A DNA stretch of 64,000 bases from Halichondria panicea (taxonomy: Eukaryota; Porifera; Demospongiae; Suberitida; Halichondriidae), in the NCBI RefSeq assembly GCF_963675165.1, contig NC_087393.1, positions 4,921,702 through 4,985,701 of the forward strand, given 5' to 3'. Under the pieces are notes generated by a model. That model was not told the origin of the DNA and ran no database searches. It saw nothing but the letters and a program-made list of their open reading frames with translations. A program made the position numbers and the translations under genes. Numbering within the stretch: the stretch's first letter is position 1; each line of letters begins with the position of its first letter. Below, piece by piece: positions 48,201-59,900 of the stretch.

Positions 48201-49116
48201 GAGGTCGGTCAGCTGGGACCATCCGACTATTTTGGTGAGCTAACTAGACTGGCACTTCAATTATGATTAAATCAGCAATTTTTTCGAGTCCAAATAGACA
48301 AATAAGTGAGTAAATGGACCTATTTTCGGAGCTAACTTTTAGAGGCCATAACTTGAGTTAGGAACGTCAACGTAGCTGCTTGATGTGTGGGTGTGGGTGT
48401 GGGGGTATTGTAATTGCATTCTCTATAGTTACCAATAATAGCAGCCTTTTGTAATTGAAGTACGTGTAGTATTAGACTTCACGTTGCAGATACACGTCTC
48501 TGTATGTAGTTCATGTCTACAGCTTTGAATGACTCCTAAGACTTCACGTTGCAGATACACGTCTCTGTATGTAGTTCATGTCTACAGCTTTGAATGACTC
48601 CTAAGTATGTGCCTTTAGACCTGTCTCTGTATGTAGTTCATGTCCACAGCTCTGAATGACTCCTAAGTATGTGCCTTTAGACCTTTTACTTGTGCACTTG
48701 TTAATAATTAAACGCACAAAATTATTTAGTATTACAATTAATGCATGTCTACGTATATGCAGTCTTTAGTGATTCCTTCCATACAATGTATGTGCAATTT
48801 ACCCGGCCTCTATTGAACTTGTGACCTTTGTTCACAATACCCCCTAATGTACGATATAGCCTTAAAACCTCCATTCACAATACCCCCTCCCTACATGTAC
48901 GATGTGTACGTCTATTCACAATACCCCCCCCCCCTGTATCCAGGTGAGATTGCCCTGCTGTTGAAGCGACCCAGAGCCGCCACAGTTACAGCCAAGGGCA
49001 CTCTCAAATGCGTCAAATTGGACCGCTCCCGTTTTGAGCGTGTTTTGGGTCCCTGTCAGGACATCTTGAAGCGCAATATCAGTCAGTACAACAGTTTTGT
49101 GCAGCTGGTTGTGTGA
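45244..49116 (+). CDS. PRKAR1A: cAMP-dependent protein kinase type I regulatory subunit
   Basis: Exons 45244-45402, 45668-45793, 46483-46574, 46795-46856, 47076-47122, 47358-47577, 47827-47948, 48153-48234, 48944-49116 give 360 residues. The N-terminal dimerisation/docking helix bundle keeps two cysteines 21 residues apart (12 and 33), matching the RI-type interchain disulfides. The inhibitor site RRGAV at 75-79 is a pseudosubstrate, Ala at the phospho-acceptor position marking type I. Cyclic-nucleotide domain A has [14 protein letters not shown] (Glu181, Arg190); domain B has [14 protein letters not shown] (Glu305, Arg314); both phosphate-binding cassettes are intact. It holds PKA catalytic subunits inactive until cAMP binds. 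About 20 residues shorter than human RI-alpha in the linkers; vertebrate alpha/beta orthology cannot be assigned. A poly(A) signal AATAAA sits at 49316. Confidence 0.95.
48475..48690. repeat. 65-bp tandem repeat, two full copies and a partial third
   Basis: GACTTCACGTTGCAGATACA starts at 48475 and 48540; the CTGTATGTAGTTCATGT segment recurs a third time near 48625, followed by a repeated CTCCTAAGTATGTGCCTTTA. Located in intron 8 of the PKA RI gene. Confidence 0.9.
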
Positions 49117-49628
49117 AGAGGAGGGGACAATACACGGACTCTATAATCTGCCGTTTAAAAGTACAAACTGACATTTATATAATTTAATTTGTAACCTGTA
49201 CTTGTCTTGTGATGCATCGATCATTATTAGTGATTATATCAATAATTAATTAATGTTTTGTTATCTTTATAATTATTCTTCGGCCTTTAATTAGTAGAAT
49301 TTGTTTAATTTGCCAAATAAACTTACACATTGTATGATATGCGTATGCAATTTGTGCAATTAATGACATGTCTTCATAATTACTATGACCACAGCTATTT
49401 ACAGTGTGAATTGATTGGGCTTTTCATAAAAAGTGCATGCATGCATATTAATACAGATGTGACCACCACAATATATATAATTATAGGTACAAGCAGTGTG
49501 CACACACAATCCCCATGCACATGCATGCACAGTCATGCAGCCATAAATTATAAATTAAACATGCACTGTTCCATACATACACACACGTCATAAAGTTCCA
49601 CACACAGTACATGTATACTAAACCAGTT
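49117..49628. other. Convergent spacer, PKA RI / HTRA2
   Basis: AT-rich 3' flanks, the AATAAA at 49316 for PKA RI, and CA/GCATGC-rich stretches near 49430-49530. No gene recognised. Confidence 0.7.
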
Positions 49629-50978
49629 CTAGTGGTCAGTGTACAGAGGTTCCGGGATGACAGACACAGTCACCCACTTGCCCTTCCTCACCACCGCCAT
49701 CTCTAGTCTCTCTCCTCTCTGCACCAGCTCGTTCACATCTCGACTCGAATGCACATTCTTACCGTTTATTCTCACAATGATGTCTCCAGTGCGTAGACCT
49801 GCTTGAGCGGCAGCACTGTTGGCCCAGACATTAGCCAGGAACACACCATGAGTGAGATCACGAGGTAGAGATATTTTCTGGAGAAGGACTCGTAAAATTC
49901 GGGGATTTATCGACAGCATTGAAACACCGAGAGCATATTTGGTGGCTTTCGCTTGTTTTTTCACAGTTTTTACGGCCTTTTCAACAAAATTCTGAGCAAA
50001 ATCACTTGGAATAGCGAATGAGATTCCAGGTCCAGCTGTCATAGTGTTTACACCGATGACCTCTCCGTCTAGATTGACAAGTGGCCCACCAGAGTTGCCG
50101 TGGGTGATGGGAGCGTCCGTCTGTACATACTCCATATCGGGCTTGTGTTGTTCCAGACCCAACTCTCTGCTCGGGCGAAGGACACTGCTAACAATGCCGG
50201 CTGTAATCGTATTGGTCAGATTTAGAGGGCTGCCCAAGGCCACCACCCATTCCCCGGGTCTTAGCAACGACGAATTTCCGAATTTCACAGCTGTAAGTTT
50301 CTCGTTTCCAGAGAGTTCTAGTTTGATTAAAGCCAGATCAGAGATTTGATCGATATCAGTCACTTCTCCTTTCACGACACGTCCGGTTGATAGCTTGACT
50401 TGAACTGAGCGGGAGTTAGCGACAACATGAGCATTTGTGAGAACGTATCCACCATTGTGAACGATAAAGCCGGAGCCAGAGGACACACCCACCATCTCTC
50501 CGAATATAGTCGTGACCCGCTGAGATTTCTCAATGTAGACAACACTAGGAGATGCAATTTCAACAGCTTCGGCTAGAAAATTGAAACGCTGTGATCGACC
50601 GTCGGAGCAGTGTGCTATAGAGAATGGAAATGTTTCGTTCTTGTTTATCTTAAATATTGCAAATATCGACAGTGAGAGTCCGAATAAACCAAAGCCAACC
50701 AATCGAAATAAAGGATTGTTTTTCCCTCTATGATCTTGATCGTATGTATCCGCTGTAGAACGATAGACACCATTATTTAACCTACCCAATCGATCAGTCA
50801 CTAGACGACTATTCTGAGTGTCGTATTGCCAGTGCAGAAAGGAACTTGACGCTGCAGAGAATTGAAGATATGGAATAAACATCGCTCTGTTGGTAATTGT
50901 AAGTACCCTCACACATGTCAAGGGCCTCAGCATATTGCTGCAATTGAGAGCTGCATTGATTCTTAGTAGAGACAACAT
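49629..50978 (-). CDS. HTRA2: HtrA-family mitochondrial serine protease, HTRA2-like
   Basis: Single exon, 449 residues. The basic, hydroxyl-rich N-terminus looks like a mitochondrial presequence, and residues about 92-108 form a membrane anchor, as in HTRA2. The trypsin-like domain follows (SSGSGFIVHNGGYVLTNAHV) with catalytic His184, Asp214 and Ser296 (GNSGGPLVNLDGEVIGVNT). A C-terminal PDZ domain runs from about 360 to 445 (AGLRTGDIIVRINGK). HTRA2 acts in intermembrane-space protein quality control (family knowledge). No AVPS-like IAP-binding tetrapeptide is visible after the anchor (FSIAHCSDG), so a Reaper-type pro-apoptotic role is not supported. Intronless, unlike neighbouring SUZ12, with which it shares a 170-bp divergent promoter. 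Confidence 0.92.
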   Translation of the reverse strand: MLSLLRINAALNCSNMLRPLTCVRVLTITNRAMFIPYLQFSAASSSFLHWQYDTQNSRLVTDRLGRLNNGVYRSTADTYDQDHRGKNNPLFRLVGFGLFGLSLSIFAIFKINKNETFPFSIAHCSDGRSQRFNFLAEAVEIASPSVVYIEKSQRVTTIFGEMVGVSSGSGFIVHNGGYVLTNAHVVANSRSVQVKLSTGRVVKGEVTDIDQISDLALIKLELSGNEKLTAVKFGNSSLLRPGEWVVALGSPLNLTNTITAGIVSSVLRPSRELGLEQHKPDMEYVQTDAPITHGNSGGPLVNLDGEVIGVNTMTAGPGISFAIPSDFAQNFVEKAVKTVKKQAKATKYALGVSMLSINPRILRVLLQKISLPRDLTHGVFLANVWANSAAAQAGLRTGDIIVRINGKNVHSSRDVNELVQRGERLEMAVVRKGKWVTVSVIPEPLYTDH

Positions 50979-51148
50979 TTGGAGCAGCTAGCTATAGATC
51001 TATAACAGAGGGATCTAGGCTGAAGCTGCATAAGTTGCATAAGTGACAATTACGTCAAGGTGGTTTATTTATCACATTAGCTGCAAGCCTAGCCCACCCC
51101 AAACGCTGATATAGCATGCATTCTGCCTTTTGGGCCCACAATAGAAGA
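50979..51148. promoter_or_regulatory. 170-bp bidirectional promoter, HTRA2 / SUZ12
   Basis: The only sequence between divergent start codons. It contains a half CRE (TTACGTCA) near 51050 and an AGATCT-centred palindrome near 50997. No TATA box is placed convincingly. Confidence 0.6.
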
Positions 51149-53892
51149 ATGGCGACTGGGGATAAAGTGCTGAAGCTGTCTGCAGAAGCTTTGCATAAGC
51201 TCCGAAGCGATCATGAGCAGTTCCTGGAGGCTTATGAAAGTGAGTAATGTCATGACAAGGTTGTAAGTGATGGTCATTGTGTCTGTGTCTCTGTGTGAGT
51301 TGCACAAGCTCTGAGATTGTCTTGTTCTTATCAAAGAAAATGTGATTGTGTGCATTTCTCAATGGATCTGAAATGTTCTGATTCATTTAGACGAAGAGAG
51401 CCGATACCACTGACTCACTTTTTTAGCCGGCCGTACTAAACTAGACATCTATACCGTGGAGATGTCAAAGTTTTAATTAATAGCAGTGGGAGGGTCCACG
51501 TAGGATTATTGTCGGCTAAGGCCTGAACACACTTAGTGTTGTTGTTGATCTAGTCTAACAGTTCCTTTGGAGACTGTTAATAGGTTGTAAAAATGCCCGT
51601 AGCATAATTATGCAAATGGAAATGCAGTCTCTACAATCTCTAATTAATGTACCCATGTGCTACTCTCATACAAGGCATGGGATAGAGTGTCCAATCTCTG
51701 TGCTACTCTCATACAAGGCATGGGACAGAGTGCCCAATCTCCCGTTAGAAGTCTATAATTTTTATGTCTCTCTTCTGCAGAGCCAACCCAAATTTATCGG
51801 TTCTTGAGGGCAAGACATTCCCTGAAAGTAAGAGATAGTTTGAACACCTATATATAATATATATATATATGTACATGTATACAGCACTAGAATTACTGTT
51901 TTTTTGTTGACTGTTCACTATCTGTCATCTCTTTTCTTGTAGCCTCTCTTTCTGCAACGGAATCTCTCTTACATGCGAATGCATCGCAATGCCAGTCGAC
52001 TCAAGCATAAACGGTGCAGGCTAGTTTTATCTTCCCACTTCCAATATGACCAGTACAAGTCATGTGATCCGCTACCGTCAGCAGTTACGAATTATCCCCT
52101 AGAGCTTTTTTCCATCGACAATTAAGTTACTGTACTTTTGTAAATGGTAAATCACTTTCTGTGAGAAGGCAATAACTTTGTTTATCTGGCGAGGAAATTC
52201 AGTATCACAATCAAAGTTAACAATCAAAGTTAACAAACACTTGATTCAATTGATAATTCGATCTCGACCAATTGATTATCGTCATCATCATCATCAGTGT
52301 GTGTGTTTGTGTGTGTGTGTGTGTGTGTTGACTGCAGGAGGAGAAAGCTGAGGGTCAACGACCTCTTCGAGCACACTACTGAGAGCAAGCCTGACTTGTC
52401 CACTGATATCAAAAGGTGGTTGTAGTTCCTCACTTTTGTGCAACCAGTGACAGATAGACGTGCCTAAGTCAATCAACTCACGATCACAAGTGATTCACTT
52501 CCACTGAATCTCCCGTTTGTAGTGACTGATTGTGCTTGCGTTTTATGTTTGGCACAGCTCGATAGATCTGTCAGTGTAATACGTTTGAGTTATTTAGTGT
52601 GTATAACTGGCAAAAGTATCGGCACTGCCGCGGGTGATTGTCTGAAAGTGTGACAAGTAAAATGTTGGTGCTTTAATAGTCACAGTTAGTTATTATCTTA
52701 TCTATCTGCTTCCTGTGCAGTGATAACCGGCTGGAAATATCTATCTCTGGCTTGGAGAGTGGGATAGACTTCAGTGACATGTTAGGTAGGTCCTATAGTA
52801 TCACATGACATTATCGTACATTGGATTGCATTATTATAAAGTCTGGACCCTCTGGTTTTCGAGTGGCCATAACTTTTGATTGGTTGGATAATCTTATAAT
52901 ATTCTGAAAGCTCTCAGTGAGCTCTTTCAGAAGGTAAAAGTTTTTAGTGGGACCAACATTTTGAACTTTTTCCCCACCTATAGCCTACGGGGTTTTTTCA
53001 AATCAGCCCCAAAAATGAACTTTGATTTTAACCCACGATTTTAAAGATCTCACTTCAGGCTTTCAGAAAATTATTGATATATTGGACCACCATCAAAACT
53101 TTAGTTGTGGTTGCCCAAAAATTCTGCCCTTGTACCCTCTTTGAGAGCAGGAGCTTCAAGGATCATTTTTACATGAGTTTGGTGTATGAGGGTAGTGCCT
53201 GCATGCATGACCAGAGATCAGCTACATGTAACGAGATACTTATCACTGAGATTTACGTACATACATGTAAGATATTTTTTTGTTCTGCTTACAGCTGCAG
53301 CTAGTGGATCATGCTCGACAACCAATCAGAGTAGCGTGTCAAAGTCACATGAGCGCCAGTTGATAGAGATCGAGATACTACTCTACAGTTTCAGCCAACC
53401 TTCTGCTGAGGTATGCAATGTTATGTTGTCTGGTGTCATAGCTGGTATTTGGGGTCAGGGGTCATAGTTGCTGTTAGGGAGTTTTAGTGTAAGTCCAGAG
53501 GAGGTCTGACATGCGTGCATGAGTCACTACAAGTGCTAGTGTGTTTAGCCTGGCCGTTATCACGTGACATCAATGCACTGAACTTGTAGTGATTCATGCA
53601 CGCATGTCGGATCTCCTCTAAGTGTCAGGCTATATACTACAAAAAGAATATATTAGATCCTACTTGGGTGTGTTTAGCAGGGAATATGGACTAAAATTCC
53701 TGTAACTATATATTGCTACATGTACAGTAGTGTTGCCAGCTCTAGTTAGCCAGTAAAAGTGGAATCTAAATCAGTGGTGTGAGGTACATGTATCGTGTCC
53801 CAGAGCCTGAGGGCGTAGAACTATTACAGTGCATAGTGTGACTTCTCCTTTGGATTGCCTTTATTCACGATATGGTACACACACCTACACGC

Positions 53893-53932
<40 letters not shown>

Positions 53933-56900
53933 CCACACACACACACACACACACACAGGCTTTGTTGAGTGGGAACAAGAAAGCGTTCCACTGCAGCTGC
54001 TTGAGTCTCGGCAAACGAGTGATTGGATTTGATGAGACTAGCGACGACGACAATCGAAGCAAGAAAACAAACTTGTATCTCCCACTTTCGATCCCGGAGA
54101 GTTCGTTGACATGGAAACACCGACTGAACCCCGGTGGCACTCAAATGATTGTATTTAGAGCTAGTCAGTACGTCCCTAAAGCCGCCTCTTCTACGAGAAA
54201 ATGTACGCGGTGGAGAAATCGTCGGAAAAACTCTGCTCAAAACAAAAAAAGGACCAGTGCTAATAAGGACGATACGACAGCTTCTACAAAAGCTACAAAT
54301 GCCTCTTCTTTAACCGATGCTGCTACTTTGTTGAGAAATGGCACTTCTCTCGTGTCTAGTAATGCCAGGTCAGCAAGAGGAGAACTGCAAGCTCAGCAAA
54401 CAGATGTAACTATGTGTGAATCTGTAGTACGCTCAGTAAAATCAAACAGGGCAAAAAGGAAGCCAGAGACTCGAGATGCTTGTGTAATGACAGACTTACA
54501 GTTTGGGATTGAGTGCATTAATGAACTTACCCCCCTTTACCAATCTAGCATGCAAACCAAATCTCCAAACGACCCAATCAAAGAATCTTCTTCCTCGCAT
54601 TTACAAAATGGCAATTCTTGTCACTCTAAACCCTCCTCTCCCCCTCCCAACAGAAGTAGATCAACCTCCCCACACCTCTCAAGACATGATAAGTGTACCT
54701 CCCCTCTCGTGTCAAAGCTGGCTCTACAAAATGGCGTCGTCAACGGCTTGTCAATGAAAGGCTATGCCTCTCCAACCGTAGCTGCAATTAGGAAAAACGT
54801 GAGACAACGAAAGAGAACGAAACGAAAACCTTATACGAGAACTAAGACAACAAATTCTAAAATCACCGCGCACAAAATTCAATCTACCCCTCCCACTGCA
54901 CACCCGCCCACACAAGACGACCTCACCCGCAAAAAACTGTCTCGTAAAATTCCCAACAAACTTGGATCGGGAAAACATGGAATTCGTTCCTTTCTCATCT
55001 CTATCCCTCGCACACACTATATCGAGAAACCCACGACCACCAGCCCTCAGGGCTTTCTTCCGAAAAGCAACGATGAAGGATACAAAAATGTCGTCCGCAG
55101 TCCCGGCTATAGAAGACGAACAGAGATCCAGCTGCTCCTAGACGGAGACAAGCCTAGAGGTCAAAGAGTCCGAGCCGATCAGGTGCCCAAGTTCGTGGCA
55201 GAAGACGTTACAAGTTGGTCGACAAAGTCGTCATGCATGGGCAGTAGCACGCGCAAGATCACACCGGTGGATCATTATTCGTGTCCAATCCTTTCTCCGA
55301 AAAGTAACGCTAGTAGCACATCGCCCAATCACAGGAAGAGATCTCATAGCGAAGACTATTTCAATATTACTTCTCCAAATCAAGATCAACAACCGCCACA
55401 GAAATTCTCTCGTCTTACGAGTCCGTCGGATTCTGTTGCTACTACGTCGAGCACAGCTATAGATAAGCAAGCCAATCTTTTAGCTCCGACTGATCGAGAT
55501 TCAACAGCTGATGAAGATTGTTGTACTGATAATGAATGTACTGCTGATGTTGATGTGTGTATTCAGCCCAATGACGTGTTTTGTGCCGAGCTGGTTTTAT
55601 TTGATTCCCGTGGTGACTGTCTCCTTGGCGATGGTGAGTATGCTGTGATGATGCAGAAGTGCCTGGAGAGTGGAGAGAAGGAAGCGGCAGAGCTCCTGAC
55701 CTTTGAACCTCTCACCTGGAGCTCCGTGTTTAGTGGCAAAGCTCATGTGAGTGTACATTGTATTATCATTGCTTGCACCTTTCGTTAAAATATTGTCATT
55801 TTTTCATTCTCATACTTTTAGGAACAGTTTTTTGCTGTGTCTGAAAGTGTATTACATTGCTAAAAAATTTAGCAATGTCCCAATTTTCTTCAGCGTGATT
55901 CTGCGTCCAACAAGAACAAGAACCTGTTACTCAAGTTCTCTCTGAACTGGACAGACGGTCCCCCACAGCACCTCCTCTGTAGTAACCTGGATACTGCGCT
56001 CGACCTCAAGAAAATCAGGGAATGTAAGACTTCAATGCTGTTGAAACATTTTGGGATGTGTGTGTGTGTGATTCCGTGGTGTAGTTGGTTATCACGTGAG
56101 TCTAACACACTCAAGGTCCCCGGTTCAATCCCGGGTGGAATCACTTTTTAGTCTACCCAAATGCGAGCCATTGCACTTTTCTAGCTGTTTTATTTTAATT
56201 ATGGATCGGTCGTACGTCCCTTATAATGTGATAGCAGTTGATTTCGTGGTGTAGTTGGTTATCACGTGAGTCTAACACACTCAAGGTCCCCGGTTCAATC
56301 CCGGGTGGAATCACCTTTTAGTCTACCCAAATATGAATTGATGTTGCATTTTTCTAGCTGTTTAATATTAATTATGGATCGGTCGACGTCACTTATAACA
56401 TGATAGCAGTTGATTCCGTGGTGTAGTTGGTTATCACATGAGTCTAACACACTCAAGGTCCCCGGTTCAATCCCGGGTGGAATCACATTTTAGTCTACCC
56501 AAATATGAATGGCCGTTGCATTTTTCTAGCTGTTTAATATTAATTATGGATTGGTCGACGTCCCTTATAACATGATAGCAGTTGATTCCGTGGTGTACAT
56601 GTAGTTGGTTATCACGTGAGTCTAACACACTCAAGGTCTCCGGTTCAATCCCTGGTGGAAGCACCTTTTAGTCTACCCAAATGCCATTGGCTGTTATTAT
56701 GGATCGGTCGTACGTCACTTATAACATGATAGCAGTTGATTCTGTGGTGTAGTTGGTTATCACATGAGTCTAACACACTCAAGGTCCCCGGTTCAATCCC
56801 GGGTGGAATCACCTTTTAGTCTACCCAAATATGAATTGATGTTGCATTTTTCTAGCTGTTTAATATTAATTATGGATCGGTCGACGTCACTTATAACATG

Positions 56901-59900
56901 ATAGCAGTTGATTCCGTGGTGTAGTTGGTTATCACATGAGTCTAACACACTCAAGGTCCCCGGTTCAATCCCGGGTGGAATCACCTTTTAGTCTACCCCA
57001 AATATGAATGGCCGTTGCATTTTTCTAGCTGTTTAATATTAATTATGGATTGGTCGACGTCCCTTATAACATGATAGCAGTTGATTCCGTGGTGTAGTTG
57101 GTTATCACGTGAGTCTAACACACTCAAGGTCTCCGGTTCAATCCCTGGTGGAAGCACCTTTTAGTCTACCCAAATGCCATTGGCTGTTATTATGGATCGG
57201 TCGTACGTCACTTATAACATGATAGCAGTTGATTCTGTGGTGTAGTTGGTTATCACATGAGTCTAACACACTCAAGGTTCCCAGTTCAATCCCGGGTGGA
57301 ATCACTTTTTAGTCTACCCAAATGCCATTGGCTGTTATTATGGATCGGTCGTACGTCACTTATAACATGATAGCAGTTGATTCTGTGGTGTGGTGTAGTT
57401 GGTTATCACATGAGTCTAACACACTCAAGGTCCCCGGTTCAATCCCTGGTGGAACCACTTTTTGGAGAACCTAATTAACTATATAATACCTTTTTACCTC
57501 TAGCGTACTACTTATCACTATCTCCATCTCCGAGACCACTCTCCCCCGTCCCTCCCATAATCGAGCACCTAAACTCGGACTCACAAGATTCGAGCATGCT
57601 CACTGCAACAGAAAATGGCGTCCCAGTGACTGCTCTCTTCCCGGCTGAGACCACAGACTCGCAAACTCTCATGGAGGTGGACACACTCTCGTCTCTAAGC
57701 CAGCCCCCCTCACTGGAGAAAGAGAAGATACTGTTCAACTTTCTCTATGGCAGCAACAGCTTACAGCAGACTGAGTGCAAAGAAGACCTGCATTGTCCGT
57801 GGTGCTTCATTCCCTGTGTCAAGTTCTACACTTTGCTCAAGCATATGTCACTGTGTCATCCCCGCTTCCAGTTTACCTACTCTGTGAGTGTTTGTGTGTC
57901 TGCGTATGTGTAGTGTGTGTGTGTGTGTAGTGTGTGTGTGTGTAGTGTGTGTTTTTGTGTCTGTCCGTACGTATGTGTGCTGTGTGCATGTGTATGTGTT
58001 GCCATGGTGTTTGTCTATGTGTATGTGTTGCCATGGTGTTTGTCTATGTGTATGTGTCCCTACATTGAGCATGTGGGTGTAGTCGTGACTGGTTCTGCTC
58101 TGTCATTCAACAATGCTACATGTATGATGACATGCACTGTGTTACAGCATATCAATCCTCTGCATTTTTAAAGTACTAGAGTCGGCTGTTTAAATATAAC
58201 TTTTCCCCCACCTATAGCCCACGGTATTTTCTCAATAGGCCTCAACAAGTTTTATCCTACCATTTAAAAGAGTTCACATCAAGTTTTCAGAATAATTATC
58301 ATAATAAAAGTGTTGACATTGGAACATCAGAACTCCCGTTATGGTTGCTCAAAGGTTCCCTTGTAGCAAGACACTCAGCGCACACTCCTAATGACCTAGC
58401 TTTGTATCTCCCATACACAGCTGAGTCAACAGAAGGCCAAGGTGATTGATGTCCATGTGAATAAACTGTACGACACGAGTAGCTCAATAGAGCGTGACCC
58501 GGGTGAAAAGGACAATCTGAGTCTTGTGAAGATGAAACAGCGGCCAGCCAAGAGCTTCTCTTGCACCTGCGTCCTTGTTGACAGGTGTGTTAGTACTCAG
58601 TGGTCTGTTTGTCGGTAAATAATCATTACATATCGTTGTCATGGTTTCTGTGTCCCTCCTTTTATCCTATATAGTCTGCCAGAGCCAGTAATTATACTGA
58701 ACCTTTAAGCTTTGTAAGAATCTCATCTAGTACGTACTGTACGCTGCAGTGCAGTAGATGCGTTTTTGCAGTAGATGTACTCTTGCTATTGAAAAGCCAC
58801 ATGCTAATAATTATAATTATGCTTCTTTACAGTATGCTAGAATAATTATTAGCAGCTGCTATTACATAATCACCCTCTCTTGTACGCTCACAGAGGAGTG
58901 GATATTGAAGAGGACGTGTCAGAGTTTATGAATGATGGCTCCTGGAGAAGAGGCTACAACACGAACAGGTGAGAAACGCTCTACTGTGTGTGTGATTGTG
59001 CAGCCTCTGTAGCTCAGCGGTTAGAGCACTGGTCTTGTAAACCAGGGGTCGAGAGTTCAAATCTCTCCGGAGGCTTTCTTTTTGCTTAGTACGCTGGTCT
59101 GTTTGTCCATAGATAGAGTAGAGAGGGATTGGAAATGGAAGTGATTCACGTGATGTTTTACAATGAAGTCTATGTAGTGGCTCTGGGACCATCCGTGTAT
59201 CTCCTCATAACTCCCGCAAAAGCTCGGGAAACTTATTGTGTCCAAAGCATACATCTCAGAGCTACCCCCATTACTGAATCACATGCCCCCTGATAGTAGG
59301 TATCAATTGGAAACGAAGAAAATATAATCTCGATTGTTGTGAAGTAGCTAGAAGCACTGAGCGCTTTTCATGCTTGTGTTCCTATAGAACCTATGATATA
59401 ACTAAGGCTGTGTAACTAAATAGTGTCCTGTGTCCCAAATGACCTCGAGTATGAGATGAAAGTTGATGTTTAGCAGCAGAACTGCTTGTGGACTTCTTAC
59501 AGAGAGCAAAACAATTCTCATGAATTTAGCCCTCGTGTTAAAAAGTAAGCCTCGATTAAACCGCGGAGATACACGGATGGTACTTCGAGGGTACTTCCGT
59601 TTCTAATCCCTCTCTACTCTATCTATGGTTTGTCTAAGTCAGCTTACAATAATTCTCATTTTGGTTGTGTATAAAGCCTCTGTAGCTCAGGGGTTAGAGC
59701 ACTGGTCTTGTAAACCAGGGGTCGGGAGTTCAAATCTTTCTAGAGGCTTTCTTTTTGCTATAGTACGCTGGTCTGTTTGTCTAAGTTAATATTCCCAGCT
59801 TACAATAATTCTCATTTTGGTTGTGTGTGTAGCCTCTGTAGCTCAGGGGTTAGAGCACTGGTCTTGTAAACCAGGGGTCGGGAGTTCAAATCTCTCCGGA

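Noticed and set aside
45244-49116. Calling the PKA subunit type II
   Set aside because: The inhibitor site is RRGAV with Ala, a pseudosubstrate, as in type I; type II has a phosphorylatable Ser.
49629-50978. Reaper-like IAP-binding motif in the HTRA2 homologue
   Set aside because: No AVPS-type tetrapeptide follows the membrane anchor; FSIAHCSDG does not fit.
53872-53958. N-terminal extension of SUZ12 exon 7 through a His-Thr run
   Set aside because: It is the CA repeat before the acceptor at 53957-53958; exon 6 splices to 53959 in frame.
55890-56984. Repeated antisense frames containing PPGIEPGTLSVLDS
   Set aside because: They are exact reverse-strand translations of the tRNA-Val units and their spacers; a known kind of annotation artefact, not a protein family.
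56070-57457. CRISPR-like regular repeat with spacers
   Set aside because: The repeats are tRNA cloverleaves, the spacers are repeated rather than unique, and the host DNA is eukaryotic.
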